A DNA stretch of 59,969 nucleotides from Nemertoderma westbladi (lineage: Eukaryota; Xenacoelomorpha; Nemertodermatida; Nemertodermatidae): contig JAUCBJ010000208.1 of the NCBI GenBank assembly GCA_032718475.1, positions 1 to 59,969 of the forward strand. The letters run 5' to 3'. Below the pieces are notes generated by a model. It did not search any database and was not told the origin of the DNA. It worked only from the letters and a program-made list of their open reading frames with translations. The position numbers were made by a program, and so were the translations under genes. This document shows, in pieces, positions 43,914 through 55,487 of the stretch. Within the stretch, counting starts at the first letter, position 1; each line of letters opens with the position of its first letter.

Positions 43914-45010
43914 ATGATGTTAGACAACCACGACTTTAGAGGGATTGTGATATTAATATAAAAACTAGAGTTGAAACAGAGACCTGTTTTTCTTAATCCC
44001 GGTAAACCAGAGCCCTACCCGGAGAATTATTTGGAAAAATACTGGAGACCAGAGCCAGAGATCAGAGACTTTGCTTATTTTTATACTTACAATTTGATTA
44101 CTCCCCTATAACACAAACAGGTACATTACATACGGCCTTAAAACTATTTTTCTATGGTTCAATTGCAGTAAAGTAAATCCAACCCATTTCAACCCTTACT
44201 TACTTACCCATTGGAAGAAAATAAGCGCACGTACAGTTTGGGGGACTTAATTAATATTAATTTGGTTATTTGTTTATTAATTCGTTTTATTTTGTTATTG
44301 TTAGTAATATGTTACATTAATTTGTTTTGCGCCAAAGGTACCGGTACTTTGTTAATTAAAGGCACTTATTTTACAATTGTTCAAATGATAAACAGGTAGT
44401 AGTACAGTGCACAGGTATAGTAATCTACTCGCCCCATTTACAAGCATCGTTACGCTCGTTCTCTCCATTTGGTCGTCATATTATCTATCCTATAACAAAT
44501 TGAATGGAGAACAGCCCTTTCTTTCACTTTTAAACATTACGGGAGCTCAAATTAAGCGCCCATATCCTTAAATAAGAACCATCTTTAGGTGCTAATTTAA
44601 CTTAAAATTAAACGAAACTTAAATTAATTAAATAGAAGATTATCGGTACATTTATTAGAAATAGAAATAGTGTAAAAGTGAATATATAATTGTGTTGAAG
44701 CGGTTTATGAAAAATAGTTAAAAATTTAAGAAATAATTAATTGTAAAAAATTTGTGAAAAGTAATCTTCATTTCACATTTTGTGTTGTACAGGATCTATT
44801 TTTAAATAACTATTTCTAATTTGTAAAATCACTGATCTCTGGGTAAAATGTCTGTTTTCAATACCTGGGAACCAGAAACCTATCCAGAGACCAAAAAATA
44901 GCCCGGAGAATCCAGAGATCAGTCACAAGTCTCTGTTTCAACTCTAATAAAAACAATAAAATAGGTTATTAATATACAATCCCTCTAAAGTCGTGGTTGT
45001 CTAACATCAT
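43914..45010. mobile_element. ~1.1-kb non-autonomous element with ~75-bp TIRs
   Basis: ATGATGTTAGACAACCACG at 43914, running to gagttgaaacagagac near 43983, is matched by the reverse complement at 44929-45010 (gtctctgtttcaactcta ... acaatccctctaaagtcg ... gtctaacatcat). Inner sub-repeats (ccagagatcagag, tacc.ggagaa) are also inverted. The centre is AT-rich and has no transposase. The right arm carries a ~15-bp insertion relative to the left. Confidence 0.8.
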
Positions 45011-45795
45011 ATAATTATATCTTTACAGGGACATTTTCTGACATCTGCGCAATTTTGTTTTAAAAATCTGATCATTTATCTGTACATACCGGTAGGTGCT
45101 AATTGGGGTTGGTTGCATTCAGTGGGGAATCATGTTTATGCATTTGGGGCTGATGGTAACATACATTGTGGGGTGGGTGGTTTCAACTCTGTTTGGACTT
45201 AAGTTGCATATCTTATCTCTAACAGCGGACCTACCGGCCTCAAGTATATTAGAGTGAAACAGGAGGAAAGTACAAATAAATAAATATTCAGCTCTCCAAT
45301 TCAGCCTAACAGCCTAACGGTAAGCCGTACTTTTTAGCGCACAACTACCTGTTGGGTCGTTCACAGTTAGCTGTGTACCGCTGGCCTCCACCCAGGCAGG
45401 CTAGGTGGAGGTAAACTGCAAAGTGAAATATAACAGAAGAAAGCCTTGTATACTTCAAATGGGTCCGGCCTGGTCTCTCTATCTCTCCCTCTTGCAGTCT
45501 TGTGTGTTGTATAATGTATATTATTATGTATTATTGATGAATAATGGTGTAATCAATGGATAATATTGAGAAAAAATACCAGAAATAAATCACCATAACA
45601 ACAATAATTACATTATTTTAGAGGGCCCTCTTCCATACAACAACTACAACCTATAGCTCTCTATAAAGAGGCATTTTCGTAATGAACATTATTATAATTA
45701 GTGTATTACTGTAATATATTAAAGTGACTCGTCCTTTTTTAGATAACTTTTTTTTATTGCTCAAGTGATTTTGTGGGCAAGTGACTGAAATTTTA
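45011..45795. other. Spacer, no gene recognised
   Basis: No frame over 60 codons and no clear repeat; only scattered short words shared with other spacers. Confidence 0.35.
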
Positions 45796-45799
45796 TCAA

Positions 45800-46095
45800 A
45801 ACTGTAACTGTAACTGAAATGCTTAATTTTTTAATACTGAAACTGTAACTGAAATGCAAAACTTTGAATACTGTAACTGTAACTGAAATGTTACACATTG
45901 TAATACTGAAACTGTGACTGTAACTGAAAGGCAAAACTTTGAATACTGAAACTGTAACTGAAATGCAAAACTTTGAATACTGTAACTGTAACTGAAATTA
46001 GTAAAAATTGATTCAGTTCTCAACTTTAGTCAACAGCTCAAGTTTGTTTCACTTTACGAGGGCAGTCAGTGATTACCCTCGCAAAGTGAAACAAA
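45800..46095. repeat. ~36-bp tandem repeat followed by a 20-bp hairpin
   Basis: Five to six copies of ctgtaactgaaatgcaaaac, then tttgaatactgaaactgtaa, between 45803 and 46005, with an inner six-base ctgtaa repeat. Then TTTGTTTCACTTTACGAGGG (46043-46062) pairs with its complement at 46076-46095 (one mismatch, 13-base loop). Non-coding; the open minus-strand frame is repeat-driven. Confidence 0.7.
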
Positions 46096-46344
46096 CCGCA
46101 AGAATCAGCACTGTAAAGTGTTACTTTATTACACGTCATGTAAAATAGTTATTAATTTATTTCCTTTCAAAATTTGTCATAAAACAAAAATTGTTGCTGT
46201 TCCGTATATTAGCACAATAACCGAAGGCGTTTATTGCAAAATAAAACAAATATAACGCTCAATAATAAGGTTAAATATATATCAATTATTAAACCGTCGT
46301 ATAATTAAAAAATCATAATTAATATTATTATTATTATTATATTC

Positions 46345-46350
46345 TTTATT
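46345..46350 (-). terminator. Candidate polyadenylation signal of HSDL1
   Basis: AATAAA on the minus strand, ~255 bases after the HSDL1 stop, in AT-rich 3' flank. Placement is plausible; there is no transcript evidence. Confidence 0.35.
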
Positions 46351-46604
46351 TCATGCAATTGCACATAGTAAAATTATTTAATATATATGATCACAAAATA
46401 TATATATCATACAACATGGTAACTAACTTCTATGAATATATTATTAAAAAGAAAAAAGAAAAAAGAAGAAAAACAATAACTATTTACTCATATTGTTCGC
46501 GATTATACACATTTAGGTTAGAAATACAGGGTCTTTCATTTCACGTATTCGTGAATATTATATCCAATGCCGATTATTTTCTTTAACGTTCAGTAATGCG
46601 TGTA

Positions 46605-47717
46605 TTAACGGTCGTCCTCTGGGTTAGAAGATGTGCGCTGTCTGGGTCGGACTGCACGTAAGTGAAGTCTCTCGGAAGGCAACCTACGGCCACGTACCGT
46701 AGCGTTGCTACTGTACAACCTACCTCGCGCCTTACGCTCCAAGGCTTGTCGCCTGAAAATAGTCATAACTTGATAGACAATTCGCAACCACATCCAGTTG
46801 GGTAGCAGATTGCAAGCCCAGAACTGCAACGAGTGGGACCAGTAGCCTGTTGTGCGAGGCGCGTAGGTGAGCGTGTTAAGCGCTTCCTTAACGTAGTCCC
46901 TGGCAGTCGGAATGAAAGCGCTTTGCTTCGAAAGAGCAGGACTGTAGGTTGTGCGGCGAGTCATAACGCAATTAGGGAGAAGCGATTGTATTAGAATACC
47001 GTCTTTACGGTATTCCTCGTTCAAACAGACAGACATGTAGTCCAGGTAGTTTTTTGTAGCACCGTACACCGTCATTAAAGGCAGTGGGCGAGTTGAAACC
47101 CCTGAACAGACGTTTATGATGGCACCTTTGTGACGGCGAACCATCTGTGGCAGTATAGTGTGGCACATCATGGTAGCGGCGCCAACGTTCACGCTTATCA
47201 TCTGCCAGATCCTCTCCGGGTGTAAGTCAAGGAAGGGCATAGGGAAGTCGTACATAATTCCGACGTTGTTAACCAGCAAACCGACTTCGAATTCATCTAG
47301 TACCACGCGTATGTCTTTGTAAACATTGAGGTCGGAAGAGAAATTAACCTCGATAATGTGAGTTTGTATACCGTGTTCCTGTTTTAATTCCAAGGAAGTT
47401 TGTAATAATTTCGCGTAATTTCGACTGATGAGGATTATGTTTATGCCTCTAGAAGCGAGTTCATTCGCGAAAGCTTTCCCAATGCCATCCGTGGACCCGG
47501 TAACAACAGCCCAGTCTCCGAAACGCTTTTGTAAATTGACACTGGGCCCGTTTTTGTACTGTTTGTATGCGTGAGCGAGCCGTATGGATCTATAAATTAC
47601 TTGAATAAGTTGCTTGGAAACATAAAGAATTCCAATACAAGCGGCTGCTTCCTGGTAAGACTGCGTTATGTGTTGGACTTCATTTAGGACGAACTCAAAA
47701 GTATCAACTGCAGCCAT
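46605..47717 (-). CDS. HSDL1: HSDL1-type short-chain dehydrogenase, single exon
   Basis: 370 aa. The start MAAVDTFEFVLNEVQ parallels vertebrate HSDL1 (MAAVDSFYLLYREI), and the C-terminal block RTTGYWSHSLQFW..NLLPNWMW is also diagnostic. Rossmann core: VVTGSTDGIGKA (glycine motif at 73-80), SRGINIILISRN, NNVG (150-153), catalytic-type Ser205 in VCSGVS, and YGATK with Tyr218 and Lys222. The N-terminal ~50 residues are hydrophobic and probably anchor or target the protein, as in HSD17B12-like relatives. In human HSDL1 the residue at this Tyr position is Phe, making it a pseudo-enzyme; here the Tyr-xxx-Lys pair is intact. The last ~35 residues (YSSNATVRGRRLPSER...) are an Arg-rich extension without a family match. 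There is no intron, unlike vertebrate HSDL1. Role in the family: NAD(P)-dependent oxidoreductase of the 17-beta-HSD/3-ketoacyl reductase branch, substrate unknown. Confidence 0.9.
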   Translation of the reverse strand: MAAVDTFEFVLNEVQHITQSYQEAAACIGILYVSKQLIQVIYRSIRLAHAYKQYKNGPSVNLQKRFGDWAVVTGSTDGIGKAFANELASRGINIILISRNYAKLLQTSLELKQEHGIQTHIIEVNFSSDLNVYKDIRVVLDEFEVGLLVNNVGIMYDFPMPFLDLHPERIWQMISVNVGAATMMCHTILPQMVRRHKGAIINVCSGVSTRPLPLMTVYGATKNYLDYMSVCLNEEYRKDGILIQSLLPNCVMTRRTTYSPALSKQSAFIPTARDYVKEALNTLTYAPRTTGYWSHSLQFWACNLLPNWMWLRIVYQVMTIFRRQALERKARGRLYSSNATVRGRRLPSERLHLRAVRPRQRTSSNPEDDR

Positions 47718-49425
47718 ATCCAGGGGTTCCCGACTTGTCTGTATTTCAATATTCTAATACCAGTATGGGAGGCAGGGTAGACTAGTAGGCCTCACTGCAG
47801 TACTGTACGAGTACAGGAGCGAGTACGAGTACGGTACTGCGCAACTGCGGTAGCTGCGCCCCGCAAATACAGTGACGACAACTACTGAACTACAATACCG
47901 GTACACTTAGCAGGTTCATGGAGTAGGATCAGAGGATAAAGAATTAATTGCTGAATGTTGGAATGGCTCCGGCGGGAAATTCGAAATTCAACTATTCCAG
48001 TTTCTGCTCTGAAAGGCCTACTACTGTACTATCATAGGCCTAAAACTGTACTATCTGTTCCGCCAGTACTGTTATACTTTTTTTGGCATAAAATGAATGT
48101 AATGTGCAGGAAATTAAAGGAATGTACTAGCAACAACAAACAACATCCGGGTGAAGGTGAACTACCGTAATTCATTGTGTGCTTCTGTGATACATGAACA
48201 TGGTGGGGCCAATTTTTCAACAATTAAACAAACAGTAAAACTTCAACAGTAAAAACCCCAACAGTAAAATCTTCGGATATCACTTTTCACTTTCACCTAT
48301 CAGGACCAGCTTGTGTGTTTATTCACTTGTGGAAAAATATGATAGAGAGAATTGAGAAGAAAGAGATAATAGAAGGTGGTGATGGGAAGGGAGTAAATTG
48401 GCTATATACTGTAGAATGGATTGAAATTCAAGAAAAGAAATGTTGATTAAAATTATATAAAAATAAGTAGTAATTGGTTTGGCCGCTTTCTGCCACGGTA
48501 TAATAATCATATTTTGCGAAAATAATACTCTGGATATGGCAGTACACCTACCTCTACACCATGTCCTGGAATATAGTGTCGAGAATCAATGACACAATTC
48601 CCCCCCCCCCCCCCCCCCCCCCAATTTTGCTACAAATCGTAATGAGATTGCCTGAAATTTGAAACAGAGATAGTTTTACCTCCCTTCTCCTTTCTGGGTG
48701 AACCATAATTTTTATTTTCGCTTTCAATCTTTAGCTACAAGCGTTTAAAAAAATTATTGGCGGCGATATTGTACCAATCGTAATGCAGTTATATTCTTCA
48801 ACCTCATGGTTCATGGTACGCAATGTAAATGTAAGCAATCATTCTACTGTAGCAATGGAAAGCTGGCCGTGCAAGGATTCAAAACATGTGAAGTCTACCA
48901 ACAATTTTTTAAATGTTCCATATCTGTAGGCTACTAAACATCTACTGTATGTGGGATTGCTGCGTAATATAACAACGATCCTACGTGATCATAGCGTCGG
49001 TAATTCGACAAAACCCCCTACTGTAAGTCGATTTTTGTAGTTTTGAGAAAAACGAAAAAAAACTGAATATTTTAAGAAATCTTGAGTAATGCGATCTAAT
49101 TTTTCACTAAATATAATCTAAAATAGCATATAATATGTTTGGGCACATATTTTTAGAGGTAGATCGCATTTTAGACCATTTAATTTGATATCTGTTGTTT
49201 TGGCAGATTGTGAAACAAAATAGTTACAGTAGGTTAGAACATACAATTAAGGGGGGTTATCTTTAGCATGTGGGGTTTTATCATATTCCATATGGCCCAT
49301 TAAATGACTTACTAGTTAGTAGTTAGAAACACTGTAATATTACATTATTTTTATAATTAGGCCCTACTACTTCTACTATCAACATGCTGCATTGGAACTG
49401 CATTATTATGTATTACATATATATT
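47718..49425. other. Spacer with a 23-C homopolymer, no gene recognised
   Basis: Upstream flank of HSDL1 and further non-coding DNA. An uninterrupted run of 23 C lies at 48600-48622, a likely sequencing/assembly-sensitive site. Small palindromic taccggta/agtactgtacgagtac words lie near 47800-47850. No gene is seen. Confidence 0.4.
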
Positions 49426-49429
49426 AATA

Positions 49430-49850
49430 ATGCTGTGCCGGCTTGTCAACAAAATTGCGCTGTCACATCTCCCTACCATTCATGACATTTGCTAGATCAT
49501 CCGCATCTCCAAGGCCAGTGTTTAGATACGCCTTTAACAGGCGTCCCAAGAAAAGCATGAGCTGTCCACCATGTATATTTATTCGCCAAAGCACAATATT
49601 ATGCACTGGCTGGTCCTCACGGCGAAAGCAACGTCCTGCAAAGCGGAGGCGGTTCAGGTCAAGTGTCAAGCTAAGGAAGACTAATGTATGTTTCCTCCAA
49701 TGTTGTATAGAGTCTGATTGGAAATGTGTTCATTGTACTTGACACAATGAACCCGGCGCACCATTCTTGTAAAAGTGCCATCCAGAGATTTGGTATCCTC
49801 TGCAGTTAAAAGCCAGCATAGACTCCCAAATACGAGTACTGGTTCTACAT
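49430..49850 (-). mobile_element. LINE 3' fragment, copy A
   Basis: Minus-strand reading gives ...LNRLRFAGRCFRREDQPVHNIVLWR, HGGQLMLFLGRLLKAYLNTGLGDADDLANVMNGREM: the LINE ORF2 C-terminal signature (RRLRFAGHC, DQPVH..LW, DTGL..., LA..M.DR). It is the same family as 1930-2090 and 50420-50890. Broken and 5'-truncated. Confidence 0.75.
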
Positions 49851-50419
49851 CTACTGCTGCTCTAAAGAGAATCTAATCTTTAGATTCCGTTTTATTCCAT
49901 GGGACATCCCAGACTCCCTATTTTTATAACTGTTTGCGCTGTCTGGATCGTGGTTATCCTGCCACACCTGCTGTTGGAAACTAATTCATGTTCACCATCT
50001 TCCGTCAGCATTGATTGCTCGTCATTTACCCCGCTATTGATTGCCATAGAATCCGGTAGAGTATCATAGGCCTACTCAAGATTGAGCTACAGTATGAGAA
50101 TCCGTAGGCCTAAGAGATAAAACAATCCCTTCACAATTATTTTGGTTCAACACTTTCTACAATTACCGGCTGAAGTCCTGTTCCATCATCATCTCTGATA
50201 ATGTTATTGTAGACATCTAAAACAGATAAATCTCGATTTGTCATTGCTTCACCATGAACATCTTCAGCTACACTCACTAGTACTGATTGAACATCTCCAG
50301 CTAAACTCTATAATCGGCCTGCTGCATTGAAACTGGTGATTGAGATGCTGGCTTAACAAAAATATTTTGCTACCATCATGCAATCCACAATTGACAAGCC
50401 CAATGCAGGGTTCATTAAG
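49851..50419. other. Spacer between LINE fragments
   Basis: No gene recognised. It may contain heavily decayed LINE or accompanying sequence. Confidence 0.3.
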
Positions 50420-50890
50420 AATGCTATGCCGGCTTATCAACAAAGATTCACCGCCACAACTCCCTATCCCCCATGACTTTCGCGAGATTATTCGCCTCTA
50501 CAAAACCAGTGTCCTTTAAGAGGCGTCTCACAAAAGTCATGGGCTGTCCACCATACTTATTTTCTCCATGGGGCTGCCAAAGTAAAATAGTGTGCACTGC
50601 ACAGGCTGGTCCTCACTGCGAAAACAATCTCAGGCAAAGCGGAGGCGGCTTTGTTCAAGTGTCAAGCTTGTGGGAACCAATGAGACATCTCCAATGTTAT
50701 ATAGTGTCTGGTTGGAGATGTGTGCATTGTACTTGACACAATGACCCCGACGTAGCATTCTTGTAAATGTACCATCCAGAGATTTGGTGTCCTCAGCATT
50801 TAGAGCCCAGCATGGACTCCCATAGAGGTGTAGGCCTACTGTGTGTATTGTGTTTAGTTTATTGTTTTGGTTAAAATAACGTGCCACTGT
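50420..50890 (-). mobile_element. LINE 3' fragment, copy B
   Basis: Minus-strand reading gives YGSPCWALNAEDTKSLDGTF, TRMLRRGHCVKYNAHISNQ, LYNIGDVSLVPTSLTLEQSR and LRFA, then the same DQPV..., FVRRLLK tail as copy A. This is the post-RT region of a LINE ORF2. It parallels copy A at a ~1-kb offset but differs at many positions, so the two are separate old insertions or an old duplication. Confidence 0.75.
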
Positions 50891-51396
50891 AACCTGTTCC
50901 TTTCCCTAAATTGAGAATTTAACATTTAGGCGGGACATTAATTCGCCAAGGCGTGTTTTGCGTCCAGTTACCCCCCCTGTCTCATTCAATGTTAAAAATT
51001 TTTTTTAACGGGCTCCATATTTTTTTTAACAATCAAACACGAAGTATATTTTTAATGAAAATAACTGGAGAACTGACCAGTAAACTGTGAACGGCATGCA
51101 TACATCATTTGATGCATGCATCAAACTCGTGCGTACAGAGTAAAAACGTATACAAAAACAAAACTACTTACAGGCCTACTGTACATGGAAAGAAGCGATT
51201 TCCCAGAGGACTGCATGGAGTCCGAGTCCCATCCACCCAGGGCCTCCATCACGAGAGGGGTGAATCCCACACCCGAATTGCGGCACTCCTCGAGGTGGGT
51301 GCTGAGTTTGCGTTCCCGTGCGATGGAGAGGGCATGTCCGGGGGTACTGGCGGCTTGGGATAGGGTTCGTGACTGGAGGGGGGAGATAACTGTGAC
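50891..51396. other. Spacer, no gene supported
   Basis: Contains three overlapping chance frames (84-95 codons, both strands) in a GC-richer patch at 51110-51460. None has a domain, and opposite-strand openness reflects base composition. A Ser/Pro/Arg-rich exon cannot be fully excluded. Confidence 0.3.
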
Positions 51397-52490
51397 ATGT
51401 TAAAACAGATTTGAATTTACCTCCAAAATATAGGTGGCAGATCTGATCTGCCACCAAGGTGTACTAAATAACAGGTCATGCAGCGAGCGGATTGCTGAAA
51501 TTAGCGTGGGCCGATCGCTTCCCTATTTATGACACTATTTTCATAATATTTCCTTAGAAACTTATTTTATGCTACTTTTGTTAGGTGGATGATGACTAGG
51601 GTTCATAGAAATGTAATAAATTGTCTTTCTGGAATTTTTATCTTGTAGTTGCCAAGGTAACCGGGTGCAAAGTTCAAATTTCGAGCGCCTGTATTTCAAG
51701 GCGACAATGGATTCTTCCCTTGATATTTGGTAGGTGACTAAAGGAAATAAAAGTGTATCAAAATATTTTACATTTGAATTTGTTTACATTGCCGTTGCCA
51801 TGGAAATATGCATAATGAAAAATTTGAAAAATCTATAAAACACCATTTTTATTCGGTTTGTCAGTCTAAATAATAGTTAAAATTGCCTACATTTTATTTT
51901 ATAATTCGTCAATTGTGAATCACATTTCTAAAAGTCAATATTTGCCAATAAACTAAACTGTCCAATCAGAGAGCAAGACCTGCGATAGTCATAATGAGTT
52001 TCGGTCATAATGGGAAATTATCGTAATTCCCGTCACCATGGAAACGGGATGGAAAACATTTTAATGTAAAATATTTTGATAGACTTTTATTCCCTTTACT
52101 CATATACCAAATCTCAAGAACAGAATCCCTTGTCGTCTTGAATTGCAGGCGCTCAAAATTTGAACTTTGCACCCGGTTACCTTGGCAACTACAAGATAAA
52201 AATTCCAGAAAGACATTTTATTAAATTTCTATGAACCCTAGTCATCATATCCACCTAACCAAAGTAGCATAAAATAAGTTTCTAAGAAAATATTATGAAA
52301 ATAGTGTACCATAAATAGGGAAACGATCGGCCCACGCTAATTTCACGGTAATTTCAGGAATCCGCTCGCTGCATGACCTGTTATTTAGTACACTTTGTCT
52401 GCCACCCTTTCCACTACAAATTACATGTCTTTCAATTATTTGAATTTCCCGCGCTATGGAGCAGGGTGGCACCTTTTAGGGACTTGTGTT
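51397..52490. mobile_element. Relic arm of fold-back family FB1, split by an insertion
   Basis: The left part (51397-51455: tgttaaaacagatttgaat, ttacctccaaaatatagg, tggcagatctgatctgcc) and right part (52407-52490: ctttccactacaaattac, atgtctttcaattatttg, gaatttcccgcgctatgg, gtggcaccttttagggac) are the two halves of the FB1 arm seen at 5770-5854 and, inverted, at 4287-4440. They are separated by the element at 51456-52397. Confidence 0.85.
51456..52397. mobile_element. ~940-bp nearly fully palindromic element with 9-bp target duplication
   Basis: Both arms are ~350 bp or more: aggtgtactaaataacagg, tcatgcagcgagcggat, acttattttatgctac, ccaaggtaaccgggtgc on the left; the complement on the right, ending ...gacctgttatttagtacac. 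A short AT-rich centre (~51830-52040) separates them. The element is flanked on both sides by TCTGCCACC (51447-51455 and 52398-52406), which is single-copy in the FB1 arm it interrupts, so this is a real 8-9 bp target-site duplication. Long arms plus a 9-bp duplication fit the Mutator-like/fold-back type; hAT (8 bp) is the alternative. No transposase. Confidence 0.85.
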
Positions 52491-53159
52491 TCCGGACCGA
52501 GACCGTGTCTGATCAACCACTCACAGACTGAAAGACTGCAGATGACGTCCGACAAATCTCCCCTAATCGTAAATCGTATGGCAATTGTAGGCCTACCAAC
52601 GGCAGAACGGCCCGTCGGTACAATTGAATATCGCCATTTAAAATATTATTTGACTATTAGTTGTTTGCCTACTTACAGCGCAGTAGGTACCGGTCCGGTA
52701 GTGCGGTTTTCTGGTACTGCTGTACTGGCAGGGCAGTCGCAGTAGTCAGGTACTGTAGTACTGACAGTGGTCAAATTAAGAAGTATGTTTCTAGAAAATA
52801 CAGTTTTGTCACGTGCTGCGCGAAGGGCACATCGTCATCTGCAACCGTATATTTTACATCACATTAAATACACAATTGTATTAAATACAAGTGTCTGTTT
52901 GTAGATTCTCCGGCAAATTGAAAGAAAATTGAGGAAATGGTGCACATTTGAAAACAGGCTGACAGGTAAAAATTGAGTTTTCGAAAAAAAAAAAGCCATA
53001 AACTCATGATTTTCTATCGTGCTGCTCGAAGCGGAAAATCACCTATTAAAATTTTTTTTCTATGAAGTTACACATAGGTCCGAGAGTGTCTGTGTGAAAT
53101 TTGAGACAAATTGGTCCAAAAATGGCCACTGGGGAATAAGGTGTTTGTCACTGTGCCTC
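52491..53159. other. Spacer, no gene recognised
   Basis: Small palindromic ggtactgctgtactggcag-type words near 52710-52770 and an A-run near 52985. The frame at 52395-52745 overlaps the FB1 relic and is not a gene. Confidence 0.35.
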
Positions 53160-53224
53160 AAATGTGATAGAACCATCGAAATTACAGAATTACTGTATAA
53201 GTAGGCCTAAATTAAATGGTGCTG

Positions 53225-53365
53225 GTCACCTCGTCGCACTGCCACTTCGCCGCAAGTCATCTCGCCGCAGATTATGTGCGGCGAGGTGTCTTGCGGCGAG
53301 GTGTCTCACTGTGAATGCCATTTCGCCGCAAATTATCGGACACCTCGCCGCAAGTCAATATTAAT
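53225..53365. repeat. CGCCGCAAGT phrase repeat, both orientations (copy 1)
   Basis: Words cgccgcaagt, tcgccgcagat, tgcggcgaggtgtc and ttcgccgcaaattat alternate in direct and inverted form, about eight in 140 bp. An identical block occurs at 56052-56192. It is built on the same plan as the AACGCTGCAAAG, GGACCGAATTGTCC and GCGAACTTAGTTCC families of this window. Confidence 0.7.
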
Positions 53366-55487
53366 CATTTATTTATATATTTACAGGGAAGCCTACTAAG
53401 CCTAGTTATGCTGTTATGGCATTGGACATTATTATAAGAAGAAATAAAATAATACGGTAAGGTGTGTTGTTCTATTATAATTACTGTATTATTATAGATA
53501 TACAGTGAGAGTATTTGAGTTACGTATTAGATTATAGTAAAACAGTCCTAATCGTTATGTTTGTCAAAAATGTTGATCAGTTGTTTAAAAGGCTTCATGG
53601 AAAACACGCAACGGCGCAACAGCTCTATAACCAATGGGCAGCATTGGCGCAAAAGCGCAACAACCCAGGTGTGACGGGATCGGAGATCCCGACCGGGTAA
53701 ATGTACTACGCGTCACCGTTCTGCCTTAGGGATGGTGCTAGCAGCTTGGCCGAGGCCGATGTAGGAAAACAATGAGAGTTCGGTGTTGTCTCTTGATATT
53801 ATAAATGATAGCACAATAATATGTGGCAGAAGTACAGATATGATGGATACCGGTATGCTGTACTGATGACGGTGAATAATTGTTACCGGTCTGCACTATA
53901 CTGAATAACCAACTAATGTACCAATCCAAGAATCTGACATAATATATGATTGATACACTAAATATTGCTTCACCTCCTACTCTAGGTTGGCCTCCTACCC
54001 AATGGATGCTTTCCTGTTCCCTATCACGTGCTTCCCTCCCCTCTATTGGCTAATATGCAACTTGTCACCCTGGCACTCTCTGGGAGTGTTTCCCCTCTGC
54101 TGCTAGCCTCTACTAGCTGTGTTCCCTCCGAGGTGGTTTGACCTCTAACCTTCCTTTGTGGCTTTGGGGCCTGTGCTACCCCCCCCCCCCCCCAAATGTT
54201 GGTTGTGATACGAGATTAATATTGCTAATCTCGTATCTCCAACATATTGCTGAAAATGCCACTATCCCATTTTCTGGTGGGTAATGAGGCGGAATTGAAT
54301 CCGCTTACACCAGGATTGGTTTATTCATTCAACTCGAATTCCATTGGCTTGTACATTCTGTTGCGTTCTATGGTATTCCATTTCTGTAGCGCCGATGGCG
54401 CAAACGAGCAATAAATAAAGCAAGGTACTGTACGTTCTAAAAGGGATGCGACCTACAGTATAACAATCCTAGTACCAATATGGAACTCATATCAACTCAT
54501 CTTTCGACGCAATCAAAACTCATATGTATCCAAGCGGCCAGGGGAAACTCGACGCAAATAACGCCTGATTCTCCCAAAAATAACAGTGTAAACTGATTTA
54601 TTTTTTTTAATAATAATAAACACCCCCTGTCGGGGTAAACGGTCATGACCGTAAAAGAGAAGAGAGAACACACCAAGAGGATAAGACAACGCAGGAAATA
54701 TATAATATTAACAAACCAAGAGGAGAAGACAACGCAGTAATATACATATATATAGAGTCCAGTCCGATATACATTTTATTGCCTACAATATACATCAGAG
54801 CGACGATGATGTAGATGTCTACAGTTTGTCGCTCACTGGCGTCATGTGGCATTACCGGCTGGCTCCTGGGTCTCTCGGGCTCGCTCCCCTCTTCTGGCCT
54901 CGACCCAAATATACCAATCTGCCCCCGGCAGATTCCGCTGACGGCGTCCTGGAGGCATCGCTTCCCGGGACTGGCCAACCCTCAGTCTCAGATTCTTTCT
55001 AAACTTTTGACAGGCATACTGTATACGTACAAAGTTTGGTTTAATTTCATCAATAAATGACCGAGTTATTAATTAGGCAATTAAGGACAACTCGTCAATG
55101 GTACCCATTCTCAATGTTAAAGATTTCGCTCACTTTGTTTGTCGCCTCACATTTTGCATCCACATTTTGGTTGTAAATACTTAGTTGCACTTTATTATCA
55201 CTAATTGTCCGGAAATTACTGTTAGATTACGTGTACAGTATGTAAAAGACCATTTCGACTATAAAATTCGTTCAGGTCCCGTATTTTATCTAGCAATGTC
55301 CTATTCCTTACTACACAAACCACGCTATAAAAAATTAGCAATTTAGCATCAAATCGTCTGATATTTATTATTTTTATTCAAACTTAATAATACAGCATTA
55401 TCATAAACATCAACTCAACACCCACCGTACTGTACACCTGCGCACAATTCGCTAAACTTTACAATTGAAATTATAAATTAAATATAA

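Noticed and set aside
54643-54978. 111-codon frame (and copy at 57469-57804)
   Set aside because: Opposite strand is also open over the same stretch, composition is low-complexity at one end, and no domain is recognised; treated as chance.
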